Assembly (NCBI GenBank): GCA_026008535.1
Contig: BRKX01000004.1
Location: 27,160,501 to 27,224,500, forward strand
Length of the DNA: 64,000 nt
Reading direction: 5' to 3'
Source of the DNA: Perilla frutescens
Taxonomy: Eukaryota > Streptophyta > Magnoliopsida > Lamiales > Lamiaceae
In this document: piece by piece, positions 1 to 12,547 of the stretch
Layout of the letters: every line of letters starts with the position of its first letter
Position numbering within the stretch: the stretch's first letter is position 1
Made by a program: the position numbers and the translations under genes
The notes under the pieces: model-generated
Database searches by the model: none
Told to the model about the DNA's origin: nothing
Seen by the model: only the letters and a program-made list of their open reading frames with translations

Positions 1-465
1 CGCATGATTGAGATCCAGAAACTTTCGGGTCGAGTTTCAATAGAGTTGTTACCACTTCCGTGATTTATACCTGCTTCAAAGTGCCTTCTAATTTGGCAGA
101 CTTACCATCAGCTTTAGATTGTTTTGTATTTAATAATTCAGGCGAGTTCTCCAATAATGTTTATGTTAGATTATGCTCGGTTGCGTAGTTTTCTTGAGTT
201 GCAGCCTGAATTTGCTTCTTATCTTGCTGATATTTTAGACTTTAGAGTAGTGGTATTTGTTTACTTCCTTAAAGTTATTAATAGTTTGCGGTGGATGGTG
301 GTCGTATTTTTTGTATTGGATAATAGGTTAATTTATTCAAATGCTTCAGTTTTTATTAAATTTTGCAATCAGTCTAAAGATTGACTTGTAGTTGACTGAA
401 TGAGTTACAAACTAGGAGAATCTGACTATGTAGACTACACTAAATGCTGGTGGGTTGAAATGCAG
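1..465 (+). pseudogene. Possible decayed first exon and first intron of PFP-beta
   Basis: Translation near 13-60 reads EIQKLSGRVSIELLPLP and then stops. Moving one base, the next stretch reads SVIYTCFKV. This resembles the N-terminal part of plant PFP-beta, where a SEVQ..SR..LPLPSVL..F pattern precedes the AGNPDEIAKLFP region. If the match is real, exon 1 carries at least one frameshift and extra residues. No clean donor or ATG is visible, and 100-465 shows no other coding sequence. Alternatives are a divergent true exon lying upstream of the window, or chance similarity. Confidence 0.35.
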
Positions 466-3400
466 ATGAGATTGCAAAATTGTTTCCTTGTGTCTTTGGA
501 CAACCATCAGCAAATTTCGTACCAGGAGAGTCCACCAGCGACTTGTTGGCCCAAGGATTGAAGATTGGAGTAGTTTTATCTGGAGGACAAGCTCCTGGAG
601 GGCACAATGTTATTTCTGGAATTTTTGGTCAGTCGTTGAATTGTTCAGTAAAATGCCACGTGATGAAATAATTATGTTAATAGTTTTAATCTTACATGCA
701 TATGGATTGTAGACTACTTGCAGGATCGTTGCAAAGGGAGCACATTGTATGGATTCCGCGGTGGGCCAGCTGGAATAATGAAGGGCAAGTTTGTAGTGTT
801 GACCTCTGAGTATATCTATCCTTACAGAAACCAGGTAACTTCTACCCATCAGCTGAGATTCATCATGTAAACAATTTCCGGGTTATTAGGTCAAAACCCT
901 TACTTCATTATGCTTGTCTAAATTTGAAGAAGCTATGCATCTTCAAAAAAATTAAGCATATATGTCAAGAAAGCTGGAAAAACTAATTTCGCTGAATAAA
1001 TAAATATGCTTAAAACCATGATGCACCTTTCTTCCTTCCGTAGAGGATGGTATTTGTTGGTTTTTTAATCTATCATTTGTTTCTTATAAGTATGGTCACT
1101 GTCGTTCAATTGCTATCTATCTTGTGTGTTAACAGAGTGAAATACATTTTCTTGTATTCAATAATTGCGGTGGTTAACATCAATCCATTTGTGCCACACC
1201 TTGACCTATGTGTCTCATTTTATTGTTCAGGGTGGATTTGATATGATCTGCAGTGGGAGAGACAAAATTGAGACTCCAGAACAGGTACCTTTTGATTCAA
1301 TGCATTTGCATATTGTAATGCTAAAGCCTCAAGGATGAAATTGATGGAAGCTGAGCCATTCCATTTCAGTTTAAACAAGCTCAAGAAACAGCAGTTAAGC
1401 TTGATCTCGATGGTCTTGTTGTAATTGGTGGTGATGATTCAAACACAAATGCATGTCTTCTGGCTGAAAATTTTAGGTACACTACTTCCTCGGTCATGCA
1501 CATCACAGTTTTTTATTTTCGTCTTTGTTACTAAGTTACTTAATGTGCTTTCCTCACACATTATTGTAATTTTGCAGAAGCAACAATTTGAAAGCCAGGG
1601 TCATTGGATGTCCAAAGACCATAGATGGTGATCTAAAATGCAAGGAGGTTCCCACAAGTTTTGGGTTTGATACTGCATGCAAGGTAATTTATCTGTGACT
1701 TAAATTCAGTTTTCTTATTCTAATACATAAGGTTATTTTATGTTTTTAGGTTGTCATAATTGTGTTCAATTTTTGTCTAGCATATTGTATTAGTGTCATT
1801 AAGATTGAAGAGATTTGGATTATCATTTTACACTTTCCACATCTAATTTTATATTGCTAGTAATATTTTAATGTTCTGGCATTCAATTCCTTTTGCAGAT
1901 ATACGCTGAAATGATTGGCAATGTCATGGTGGATGCTCGTTCAACTGGAAAATACTATCACTGTGAGTAATTAGATTTGTAATATATCATAAGCATAAAC
2001 GAATATAGTGTTATGTGTTTGTTTTCGTCTAATTGGGTTGGCGTCCATAGGAATATATTGGTGTGACATGTACTATTCTATTCCTTATCTTTCTCTCATT
2101 GAAGAGGTTGATTTTCATTTTATTTTCTTGTTTTCTAAAGAATCTCCTTGTTACCTTTTATATGAAGAAGACCTTTTCAATCACTTACCATCTTCATTTA
2201 TGAATTTATGTTCTCTTTCATTGTAATGTTATGGGCTTCCCTTTCCGAAAAGGATGTTATTTTGTTTGTTTAAAAATGTGGTTGATAATGCATCCATGGT
2301 TCTTCATTCTCCATTTCTTCTCCTGGAACATTCTTGCATAATTGGAGAAAACCTAAAAAAATTATATTAGAGTTTAGAATTGTGGTTGCCTCACAAAAAT
2401 ATTCAATTTGGGACAAAATGGGTATGGACTATACTACAGTTGATTGAAGCATGTACACCTAACGAAATAATTCATATCATTTGAGCTTAGGCTGGAAGTT
2501 GTTGTCCATATTGTAAAAGCAAGTCTCTGAAGCCATTTTACAACATAACACACTCTTACTGATTTTCGTGCACATTGCCAGTGCCCTAGAGTCTGCCTAC
2601 CACTGGTCTTTTTGGAAGTCACCAATAACTACAATTATTAATTTGCTATATTTTAATTTCTTATTTCTTTTAAATCCTGATATTTCCTTACAACTGTGAT
2701 TTTCATTAGGTTGCCAGCTTCTAGATGTTACAGTTGATGGATGATGTTATGATAATATAGTAAATCTTTTCTTATTTATTTGTGAACTGCAAAGTAAATT
2801 GTCTCATTCTGTGCAGTTGTTCGACTTATGGGGCGTGCTGCTTCTCACATTACATTAGAATGTGCTTTGCAAACTCATCCTAACATCACTCTAATTGGTG
2901 AAGAGGTAAATTAGTCTTATTGTAGTTCATCTTCCTAATACATCCACACACACACACACATTATACATTTGCACATGTGGTGCTATATTAGATCTTAATC
3001 TGTATCAGAATCTCTGGCACATTAAAGGAGACATGACAGGCACGAATTGGAATTTTGTCCAAAGTGAAAATTGAAAGCACAAAGTGCTAATTGGTCTAAA
3101 ACATAACCGAACTACTTTACAGATAAGCATAAATAGCAACAGCCTGATTACCTGATAGAGAAGCAAACTAGAGAACTTTATTCTACATTTAAGGGAATGC
3201 TGAAGATCTTTAATATGTTCCTCTGTTCAAACTGTAGCCGGAATTATGAGTTGGGCATTATTCATAGACAGAATAATATTCCTCATCCATTCTATCAGTA
3301 TTATTATGGATTTATTCGTTTTCAATGATAAGAGATTTTGACAAAAACCCTAAAGAGTGTCCTGTTTACGAGTTCTATCTTGCTGCAGGTTGCTGAAAAA

Positions 3401-5058
3401 AAACTAACCCTTAAAAATGTGACTGACTACATTGCGGATGTGATCTGCAAACGTGCCGAACTTGGTTATAACTATGGTGTCATACTCATACCGGAAGGAC
3501 TTATAGATTTCATTCCAGAGGTAAAAATGTCTTCATTCTGTTAATAATTTGCTGCTTTACTATGTAGTTATGCTCTCATAATACACTATTAGATCAACCA
3601 TTGCTTTAAAGAACTTTATTATGCTGTTTTTGTATGGGTCTACTTTCTCTGTGCTAATTATAGGTTTTTGACTAATTCATATTTCATTTGCAGGTTCAGC
3701 AGCTCATTGCAGAACTGAATGAGATTTTGGCCCATGATGTTGTTGATGAAGCTGGTGTTTGGAAAAAGAAACTCACTCCTCAGTCTCTTCAGCTTTTTGA
3801 TATCCTGCCCCCAGCTATCCAGGAGCAATTGATGCTTGAGAGAGATCCACACGGAAATGTCCAGGTAGGTTTATGGCATCACACTTAAGGCACCATGCTA
3901 CATCATTGGTAGGGTATGCATGTCATATTTCTTCTACATCTCTAGGTTGCCAAGATTGAAACTGAGAAGATGCTTATTCAAATGGTTGAAACTGAGTTGG
4001 AGGTGAGGAAGCAAGCTGCTGCATACAAAGGTCAATTTAAAGGGCAGTCACATTTTTTCGGGTACCTCTGTTGCTTTGCCTCTTGTCTTTCTCAGTTAAT
4101 CAGGATTGGCCAATTAGATTGTTACATGAGATGTCCGAAACAATGATACTTACATCTCATTATGTTTCTGACCTCTCAGATATGAAGGAAGATGTGGTTT
4201 ACCATCTAATTTTGATTCCACATACTGCTACGCCTTGGGTTATGCTGCTGGTGCACTGCTTCATAGTGGGAAAACAGGATTGATATCCTCGGTTTGTGCT
4301 TCTACTTGTTGGAATCGGCTTTCACTGTTTCTATTTGTGCTTATTTTTTGTTGGTTCACAGGTTGGAAACTTGGCTGCTCCTGTGGCTGAATGGACTGTT
4401 GGTGGAACAGCGCTGACTTCCCTTATGGATGTTGAAAGGAGACATGGTATGTATGCCTTTTATTTTCCATTTTATCATAATAGTTCCTGATGCTTATTTG
4501 ATTGAGAGGCCTCCTCAACAGCCCCATTAATTGCCCTTTCGATTTTACTTTTAATTCTTCACTTAAAACTAACTTGCTGTTGCAGGTAAGTTCAAGCCAG
4601 TGATAAAGAAGGCAATGGTTGAGCTGGAAGGTCAGTTCCTCTGTTTTTCTGTATTGGAATTCAAGATTCTTTTACTACTAAAGGAATACGTAGATTCTCA
4701 AATGCATGAAAACTGGCCTGCATAACTTGCATGCTGAACTTTAGTCCACCAATGATCGTTTCAGGTGCCCCATTCAAGAAATTTGTGTCTATGCGGGAAG
4801 AGTGGGCTCTTAATAACCGATACCTCAACCCTGGTACGCTATTGTCTCTCATGTTCGATGCCCCACTTTCTTAGACGAAAATCGGACAAATAAACATAGT
4901 TGGGAAAAACTCACTCATGAATCGAGCGTTTTTAGCTATTATGGACAGTGCTTCCATTAATTTGTGTGTGAACTGTTACAGGTCCCATTCAATTCGGCGG
5001 GCCAGCAGCTGATAAAGTGAATCACACCTTAATGCTGGAACTCGGATATCAAATATAA
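466..5058 (+). CDS. PFP-beta: Pyrophosphate--fructose 6-phosphate 1-phosphotransferase subunit beta (PFP-beta), 5' end incomplete
   Basis: Cytosolic enzyme that reversibly phosphorylates fructose 6-phosphate with PPi; in the family, beta is the catalytic subunit paired with a regulatory alpha subunit. Exons, each with AG/GT borders: 466-627, 713-834, 1231-1284, 1370-1476, 1578-1683, 1899-1962, 2817-2905, 3389-3520, 3694-3864, 3946-4061, 4180-4291, 4362-4446, 4586-4630, 4765-4833, 4982-5058. Joined they total 1511 nt and stay in frame to the TAA at 5056, giving about 502 residues; the family is about 565 (from memory), so roughly 60 N-terminal residues are missing. Visible motifs in order: VVLSGGQAPGGHNV, FRGGPAGIM, VIGGDDSNTNA, PKTIDGDL (catalytic region), MGRAASH, IPEGLIDFIPE and YEGRCGLPSNFD. 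The body is intact with no internal stop. The 466 start is only the first acceptor-like AG; no initiator ATG is seen, and the reading frame directly upstream meets TGA. Confidence 0.93.
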
Positions 5059-7219
5059 AAATGTGAGTTCGTAGCTCTTTCTGGCTTTCTCACAAACTTT
5101 TTTTCTAATTTTATGACCCTCAGATAATTTGAAACTCTGGTGGTTGTGGTCTCCCTCACTACACGAATATTTTTCTCTCTCCGCGGTGGATTAGTTTCTT
5201 TAAAATGTAATGCGTTCCTTTTCTTCTCATTTATTTTTTCTGAGACAAACACATGAATAATTTAGTGTCCAAAATCTTGGCCTGAAAATAGGTTATGCAA
5301 TTATGTTGGCGAGGAAATAATATTTTGATGATGAATTATTTTCGGGAGTTTAGGGTTATCTGGCATGCAAATAAAATCAGCACAAAAAAGGAAGAAAATT
5401 AAAGAAAATAGATTAGAAAATGTAAATTTCTGCTGCTAACGACTCCTGCCCGTAAAATTTTCCTATGGACGGGGAGTGGGGACAATATATACATCCCACA
5501 ATCGTCTATATAAGCCCTATTTGTTATGCAAAATGATTTTCTTATTAAAAAATGGTGTATGAATAAATTGGGGATGAAATTTCCAAATTTTTTTTCATAA
5601 TGAATTTTGAATCGATGCTGTTTTATCCTTTCATGAGTAGACTTCATCCTTTTCACTTTTAGGGTGTCGAAAATGAAATAATTATATGTTCTGTAGGCAA
5701 AATAATTGGATGTAATAGCAAAATATATTTTTAGCAGCATACACAAGAACAAGTTTTTTTAAAAAATAAAATTAAAGTTTTTTAAAAAAAATAAAATTAT
5801 TGTATTAAAGTCAAAGTATTTTAGACATAATAAAAAATAATTAGAAAAATATTTTGCTTCATAAAATTTGCTATAAAATTTGTACGGCGTATATTTTGGC
5901 AGGCTATTATGTTATGCCGCCGAAGTTGACTCAGATCTTTAGCTCTTGTTTTAATAATTTTTATTGGGTTTAATGACTTTAATCCTTGACTAATTCATGT
6001 TATCAATGTTATCAATATGAATGTGATAATATTATCTACCTGTATAACTATAACGTCGGTGATAGGATCAAAACAAATCCAACGAGGCTTGGCATCTATT
6101 GATTATCTCCTTCAACTCTGAAAATTCTCTCTAAATTGACTTTACATAAGGAATTCCGACAATCACGTGCTCCTATTTTGTTTTTTTTCCTTGTTCCTTT
6201 TTCCCAGAAATTTTTATTCTATATGCTAAAAGAAAAGAGTAAAGTCGTGTTGGAAAATAAAGTAGAGATAAGTGCATTCTTCATGCGGACGAGATACTCG
6301 AATGTTGTATTTTTCTTTCTTTTATTTCATTTTATATGATAATTGATGTGCATATTTTAGAAATTCTATAATTGCTTATTATAGTTTTAAATTATGGAAT
6401 AGAACAACTTTTTTTTAATATTAATATATGTTACGACAATCAGCGATCGAAATATAAGATGAATAATAATTTTAAATAAGATCTGACAATGTAAGCTGTA
6501 ACGTAATACTGCTACGGACACGTTCATTCTGCAGTAATGGAATTCGATTCTTCTAAAATCACGTGCCACCAATTCCATTCTCCCCTAGGCACGTGCCACT
6601 AATTCCTAGTGATGTGTCAGCTTGCTAAAACTTTACATATACGCGCACAATCAAATTCCAACACCAAGTAATAACACATACATGGATGATAGATCTCTCC
6701 ATTTTTATCTTTGTTTTAGTAGTTTCGTAATTAGTTGTGAAATTCAACCTATTTACGTGTTGATTCTAATATTCTTCAAAGAAATAGAGGACCCTTTTAA
6801 AGTGGGAATAAGAAAGCGAACATTAGGCATCACATTTTATACAACAAAATAGTATTACTTGATGATTTCTAAATTCAATATTCATTGCCTCTTATGCAAC
6901 ATCTTCCATCAATCATTGTTTGACTAACGTACGTACAGCTATTAATTTATTAAAAAGTAGTAATATGATTTCGCATTATACTAATTAGAACAATAATTGA
7001 TATATATATTTATATGCGTGTGTGTGGGTGGGGGGGGGGGGGAGGGGTTGAGAAATTGTACTCTTTGCATGTGATAGAAGATGCCGCGAAAGGTAATTGG
7101 ATGTGTATTGTGCAGTGGAGAGTGCATATTAAATGGGTGGGTATGCGTCACATCGTAACAAACCCATATATGAGAGCTTAGGAAACATACATAACACCAG
7201 TTTGTAGATTGTAACTGAA
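5059..7219. other. Intergenic, AT-rich, PFP-beta 3' flank
   Basis: This holds the 3' UTR of the preceding gene and AT-rich DNA without a credible gene. The longest minus-strand frame (5399-5752) is AT-rich with no recognisable motif. A run of 13 G at 7030-7042 sits in a G-rich strip (7026-7047) just upstream of the LINE insertion. Confidence 0.7.
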
Positions 7220-7232
7220 AAGCGACAACCTT

Positions 7233-7942
7233 TTTTTTTTAAGGGGTAGATTAAATTGTAACTAATGGCGGGCTAGATTGTAACTAAGGTGGGCTAGATT
7301 TGTTGTATATTCAAAAGATCGGGTATTAAATTGTTATTTATAAAAGGCTAGGACATTTTTGTGAATTACTTGAAAGGACGGGCTAAAATTTGATAATGCC
7401 CCTTTTTTTTAAATCATTGTTGCAACCTTATATCATTAATCCAATAGCTTCTTCAATCATTGAAGAAAATCATTGTTCCTAATATAAAAATCACCACAAC
7501 GTGCACCGAATTGTGCAATATTATGAGCTCCACAATTAGCTTCTCTAAACATGTGTTGAAAATCTCGAATCACTCATACTTTTATTGCCTCAGCAATTTG
7601 CTAGAAATGATCTTACAAAAGGGGCCTCACCCTCCATGCCTTCAGTAAACCAGTGAACAGCTCCGAGTGAATCTGAAAATACGACAAATAGTGTCAACTT
7701 TTCCTACAAGCAGAGAGGCTTATCCCATACAATATAGCGTTGATATCTGATCTAGGCTTGAGCGTTGTTATAGCAAGATCAGCTCGCAACTGCCCTACAC
7801 CATCACAAATTGCCCCTCCCACTCCAAACAAATTTAGATCAAAGTTTACTGCTGTGTCTACATCGACCCTAAACATCCCCTCCCGCTGGTGGTTTCCAAA
7901 TTCTTTCGCCTAGTTTCCCTCCACCATTTTTCATTTCTGGAG
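7233..7942 (-). mobile_element. 5'-truncated LINE (L1-type) insertion
   Basis: The insertion lies between two 13-bp copies of AAGCGACAACCTT (7220-7232 and 7943-7955). A T10 run (7231-7240) at the left edge is the poly(A) tail seen from the plus strand, so the element runs on the minus strand. Only the ORF2 C-terminus (RNase H-like domain) and 3' sequence remain. A second T8 run near 7404 lies inside the element. LINE-1 type retrotransposition by target-primed reverse transcription explains the TSD, tail and 5' truncation. Confidence 0.85.
7456..7940 (-). pseudogene. LINE ORF2 RNase H-like domain remnant
   Basis: Minus-strand translation gives, in order, FRVDVDTAVNFD and LFGVGGAICDGVG (first acidic strand of RNase H), then FSDSLGAVHW (second acidic motif), then HMFREANCGAHNIAQFGAR (C-terminal helix and His region). 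The order matches the RNase H domain at the end of plant LINE ORF2 and parallels the copy at 23020-23469. Frameshifts and stops (near 7555-7600) separate the pieces, so it is not functional. Confidence 0.8.
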
Positions 7943-7955
7943 AAGCGACAACCTT

Positions 7956-10667
7956 GAACAAATAGAAATCTACTCCACCACCCTAAATCATAAATTCATG
8001 CACGAACACACACACACATTCATGTTTACTAGTATATTATAATATAAAAGCAAATGTAATAATCAAGATTGAATATTCAAAATTCGAGAGATTAAGACCA
8101 CCACGAACTCAAGCTGCAGCTGCAACCCAATTTCATGAGAGCCGAGTGCCGCTAATAAAGTATAATTAGTCAAGATAATTGAACCATAGATCGATCGAGT
8201 ATCATCTAATAATAATTCAGTCATCTGGAATGTCTTCATGTAAGTTCTACACCTAGCTAAATGATATGATTTAGCCCGATTAAGACTTAATCGTCGTTTT
8301 TCATGAGTTTGTAATTATTTACAACGTACATCCCCATCAAAACAAAAATAATATTTTGTAACGATATCAACTATATATGTTTAGGAACGTGAGTTAATCT
8401 TAAATTTATTCAATTATAAAATTAAAATTAATGATGAAAATTAGTGAAATATATAGACGCAGGCATATACACGTACATTAGTAACATTACATATATATGT
8501 ACAATCGTTTTATATGCACACACAAACACACACATGTGTGTGTTGTGTCTTGATGAATAGATAAATGAAATTGGACAGTTGAGAATCAAGGTTTGGGACC
8601 AACCTATTTACTTTTCTTGGTCTGTAACCTAGCAGCTATAGGCTTCCATTCCATTGCATCATCACATATATAAATGGACCTCCTAGCCTTTTTCTCAATG
8701 TCTTTCTCTGTCTCATTTAACACACAATAATTCTATTCTATGTCAAACTAATACTATGATTTTTTATATATGTAAACTACCCAGTGAATTCACAACTCAA
8801 TACTTAACATTATAGTTCAAGGTTAGACTTAATTATAGCCAAACTTCTTTTTTTATTATTATTTATATGTGTTATTGTTATCATACTCTAGTCTAGCTAA
8901 CATTCCATATTAATTCGTATATGATGTAATTATAAATATACACGGGACATTCTCATAAACACACAAAAAAAAAAACATATATCAAAATATTCCATTAAAA
9001 GACATTTTTTTTTGTTATTATCATGACAATTGGGACGTACATCTGTTCAATGTTCTTTTCTTCTCCACTCATTTTTAAATAATTCATCATGAATGAGTTT
9101 TACTACATTTTTTTCGTAAAAAAAAAAAAAAAAAAAAAGCCTAAGAATCAACCGAGCATATGTGGCCCCCTTCTGTACTTTATAATCTTAAGTCATAATT
9201 CAGCATGTCATTGTAACATAGCAGAAATTATTTTTCAATTTATTTACTAGCCAGGGGAAGCATGTACATGAAGTAGTAGTCACATGTGTATATATATATA
9301 TGTAGCATGTAGATGTAGGCATTTGGTAGTAGTAATTATGCATTACCATTTACCAAAGTCAATTTACTATAAAAATAAAATAAAGTAAAATTCATCTCAT
9401 TAGCAGCATCCATGGATTCCATTCCAATATCAGCAGGAAAATCTTAAACATCTACATCACTTCCACTGTTCCACACACACACACACAAATGAAAAAAAGA
9501 AAAGAAAAAAATATATTTTTTTATTAAAAACTGAAGATGCCATATGGCACGTGGCAGTTGCTATCAGAGAGAGGTCTGTGTGGTGTGGGCCCAGAAAAAG
9601 CTCTAATAAATAATCGCTGTTTTTAAGCTGCAGCTTTTAAAAGTTTTAGCTTACAAACAAACACAATTTTCCATTAGACATATATCGCTCTCAAAAGTCG
9701 CTACCAGCTTATTAAATATAATAGTAAGTAATTAAAATTAAACTAAAAAATAAAAATAAGGTCTATCTTCCCAAAGGGCCCACAAGAAGCTGTCATCTTT
9801 GGACATTCTTATTTATCGTCTTATATTCTCTTCTATCTTATAATGTAGTGCTAGACTACAACTATTTCCATTATGGATAATCACAATTCACACACATTTT
9901 TTCAAAGTTTGCTCACATTATTACAATTATCTCTTATCTTATCAATGTTATATCAATGACTCATAGAATTTTTCTATCTGGTAAGTTATAATATTGATAA
10001 TTCATTTATTTTATAAATTATATATATGCATATATAACTACAATACATTATATTATATTACTATAGAAAGGCTAATTAATTGAGTTAAAAATAGCTTCAA
10101 ACGATATGATTTGAGCATGATTATATAATAACACTTTTTTTTTTTAGCAAATAACACTTTAAGAACATATAAATCTAAAATAATTATTATAATTTTACAT
10201 AATAATATTTACATCCGAACGTGATAAATATTTACAATGGGAGACACGATATGATGGCTAAATGAACGTGAGCACCACCACCATAAGCATATCCTACTAA
10301 TTACTAATTACACTATGAAATTAATGAGTTGACATCACTCCCATTTTTGTCAACGATCTATTTCAATTCATCAAATGTTATGGTTTCCATTTGAGCAATT
10401 ATGATATATATTCCCCAATGCAGGGAACATGGATACTAATAATAATTTTAGTATTGAAATGTAAATAAATCTGCCTCAAACTTTATTTAATTTCTTCAAC
10501 TGAATGATCGATTCCCTCGTTTACTCGGCAGCACTAAAATTCACGTAAATAATTAGGCAGTTGACTTCCACTTGCACCCTCATGACTTTTTTGACATTTT
10601 GTGATATATTACTATTTGTTCTATATAATACAATAATTTTAGGGGTAAATTTTTAAATAGTCATTTT
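7956..10667. other. AT-rich intergenic DNA
   Basis: No coding frame or recognisable repeat was supported. Present are short CA tracts (7990-8020, 8518-8535, 9470-9487), an A-run near 9119-9138 and a TA tract at 9290-9300. A TATA-like ATATATAAATGG near 8666 is followed by a pyrimidine-rich stretch. It could be a promoter, but no transcript body was recognised behind it. Confidence 0.6.
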
Positions 10668-11134
10668 TGTTGGAATAATTTTTATGTGGACTAATATATG
10701 TTAATTAAATGTGTATGGCTGTCTTAAAGCGATCCACATAATATGATTTAATAAGGTTATAATTATGGATTAAAGGGTATTAATATTGTCATGGAATTTT
10801 AATTGTGTAGATGCCATAAATAGATTTGCAATTTGTTGAGTGACCGAATTACAAATAAAAGATAACTTATTACTATAAGTTAAGGTTATGGTCCCCAAAT
10901 GACGGTAGACAGAAAAATAGAATTTGTATTCCTTCTACAGAATTCTCTACAGAAAACTCTAAGGTGCCGATTATTTGGAAGATCCATACCGCATCAAGTA
11001 TTCAAGATTCAAGAACTATGGATTCAGTTACGCTTCCGCTATAAGTTACATCTCAGTTAATCATCATAGAGTTAATTGATTTAGGGTATGAATCTGGATT
11101 ATTGCATGTCCTATGTGGTTTAATTTTTCTAACA
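10668..11134 (+). mobile_element. Solo LTR, Copia-type, 467 bp
   Basis: It starts TGTTGGAATAATTTTTATG and ends TTTAATTTTTCTAACA, so the termini are TG...CA and form short imperfect inverted ends. Exact 5-bp duplications ATTTT lie at 10663-10667 and 11135-11139. No internal domain follows, so this is a solo LTR left by LTR-LTR recombination. The stretch with CGCTTCCGCT near 11030 resembles the 3' part of the Copia LTR at 58101-59506, which gives the orientation. Confidence 0.85.
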
Positions 11135-11313
11135 ATTTTAACTTAGTGAAAAATGTTTCTAGTCACTATTTAAAAAAAACACGTTACTAACCACTTGGAC
11201 AAAATAACTCTCTGTCATGCAACAATGTAAAGTCTGAATGTTGCACGAATAGACTTAGTCGTGTAACTCTATTCGTGTAGTAGTGTAAATTTGAACTATT
11301 ACACGACTACTAA
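11135..11313. repeat. Short inverted repeats flanking the Gypsy insertion site
   Basis: Two perfect inverted pairs are present: CACGAATAG (11244-11252) with CTATTCGTG (11269-11277), and TAGTCGTGTAA (11256-11266) with TTACACGACTA (11299-11309). The Gypsy element at 11314 inserted at the edge of this structure, and a further GTCGTGTA lies beyond its far end near 16603. It may be a piece of a MITE; no TSD was found for it. Confidence 0.45.
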
Positions 11314-12531
11314 TGTGATCTCAGCAGAAGATCAACACCGGCAGAGAAACACGCGGAAGATTTAGGAACGAACACGTCAGCGGTAGAAGAATTCAATCCA
11401 AATTAAATTACTCAAATAACTAAAATAAACTGAAATAAATGAAATTAAGACACAAAATAATAATATGAACTATTCTAAGCCTAATTACGATACCTAGACT
11501 ATGACACACAAATAAAACACAATCCAAACACAATGGGGCTGGAATTAAATGATGGGTTTATGGGTGATGTTTAGGATATATGGAGTGTGTTTAAAGATGA
11601 AGAATGGCTTGAGTAGATGGGGTATGATAGTGAAAGGACGAACTCACAGTATAGGCGTTATTCGCGAGCTGAATAGCATGTATGGATGAAAACGGATGGA
11701 ACGACTTGGAATGCTTGTGGAACACGGTCTGATCTTGTGTATGATGGTGATATGGACGAAGGGTGGTTGATGGATGTTGTTGAAGGTGAACGGTGTTGAT
11801 GTTGTTGAAGAATGGGATGATAACACATCTGCAAATCCCGTGAAGATAACCTCACAAAACGTACAACAATCGGTTGTCTTCTCGATAGCAATCTAACCTT
11901 ATTCCCACAAGTGAAATAGAACGAGATCTTAAATAAAACTTGGAAGTTTCTAGGCTTTTAAGAGTGTAAGTTTTCGACTAAAAACTAACAAAAGAGCTTG
12001 GGGGTGAGACAATATTGAGTAGCAAAGACTTAATTCTCCAAATAATGTCTAAATAATAATGTTACTAGTGATCCCTATTTATAACCATAGGGATGGACGA
12101 AAATAATAAGCAAAACTACCTAAACTAGACTAGAAAATCTGCCTTAATTAGAATTCTAACTAGGAAAGAAGTTCCCATAACTAAAACTCTAATTACCTAA
12201 CTAAAAAGACCTTCTAGAAAATCCCTTAAATAGAAAAATGAAAATAATAAAATAAATCTGAATTAATAAAATACTAAACTAATGGATAAATATCAAAACC
12301 CTAAAATAGTATAAGGTTTGATCTTGAGCTTCCCAAACTCGCCATGCACGTTGATCTTCCTTTTACATCGATCTTCTTGCATACGTGATCTACATGTATT
12401 GTTCTTCAAGCTTTGATCTCCATCTTCAATTGTAACAATATCATGGCTGCATTTAACTCCATATTCAACTCTTAGTTGCAGCTCCAGGTTTGGTCTTTTA
12501 ATGCTTTTCACGTCTTCATCATTCCCATCCT
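11314..12531 (-). repeat. 3' LTR of the minus-strand Gypsy element
   Basis: Read on the plus strand it begins TGTGATCTCAGCAG and ends CACGTCTTCATCA. It is a direct repeat of 15381-16591 (1218 versus 1211 bp) with scattered substitutions. The minus-strand start TGATGAAGAC is shared with the solo LTR at 20445, which marks a related family. Confidence 0.9.
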
Positions 12532-12547
12532 CTTAAAAAGAATTTAT
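12532..12547 (-). other. Polypurine tract next to the 3' LTR
   Basis: The minus strand reads AAGAGGATGGGAA directly before the TGATGAAGAC start of the 3' LTR. The gag-like frame runs through this tract toward the LTR. Confidence 0.6.

Noticed and set aside
5399..5752. 117-codon minus-strand frame downstream of PFP-beta
   Set aside because: AT-rich composition, no motif, no supporting splice or promoter signals.
8655..8720. Promoter of an unannotated non-coding RNA
   Set aside because: A TATA-like box alone is weak in AT-rich DNA; no hairpin or known microRNA sequence was recognised downstream.
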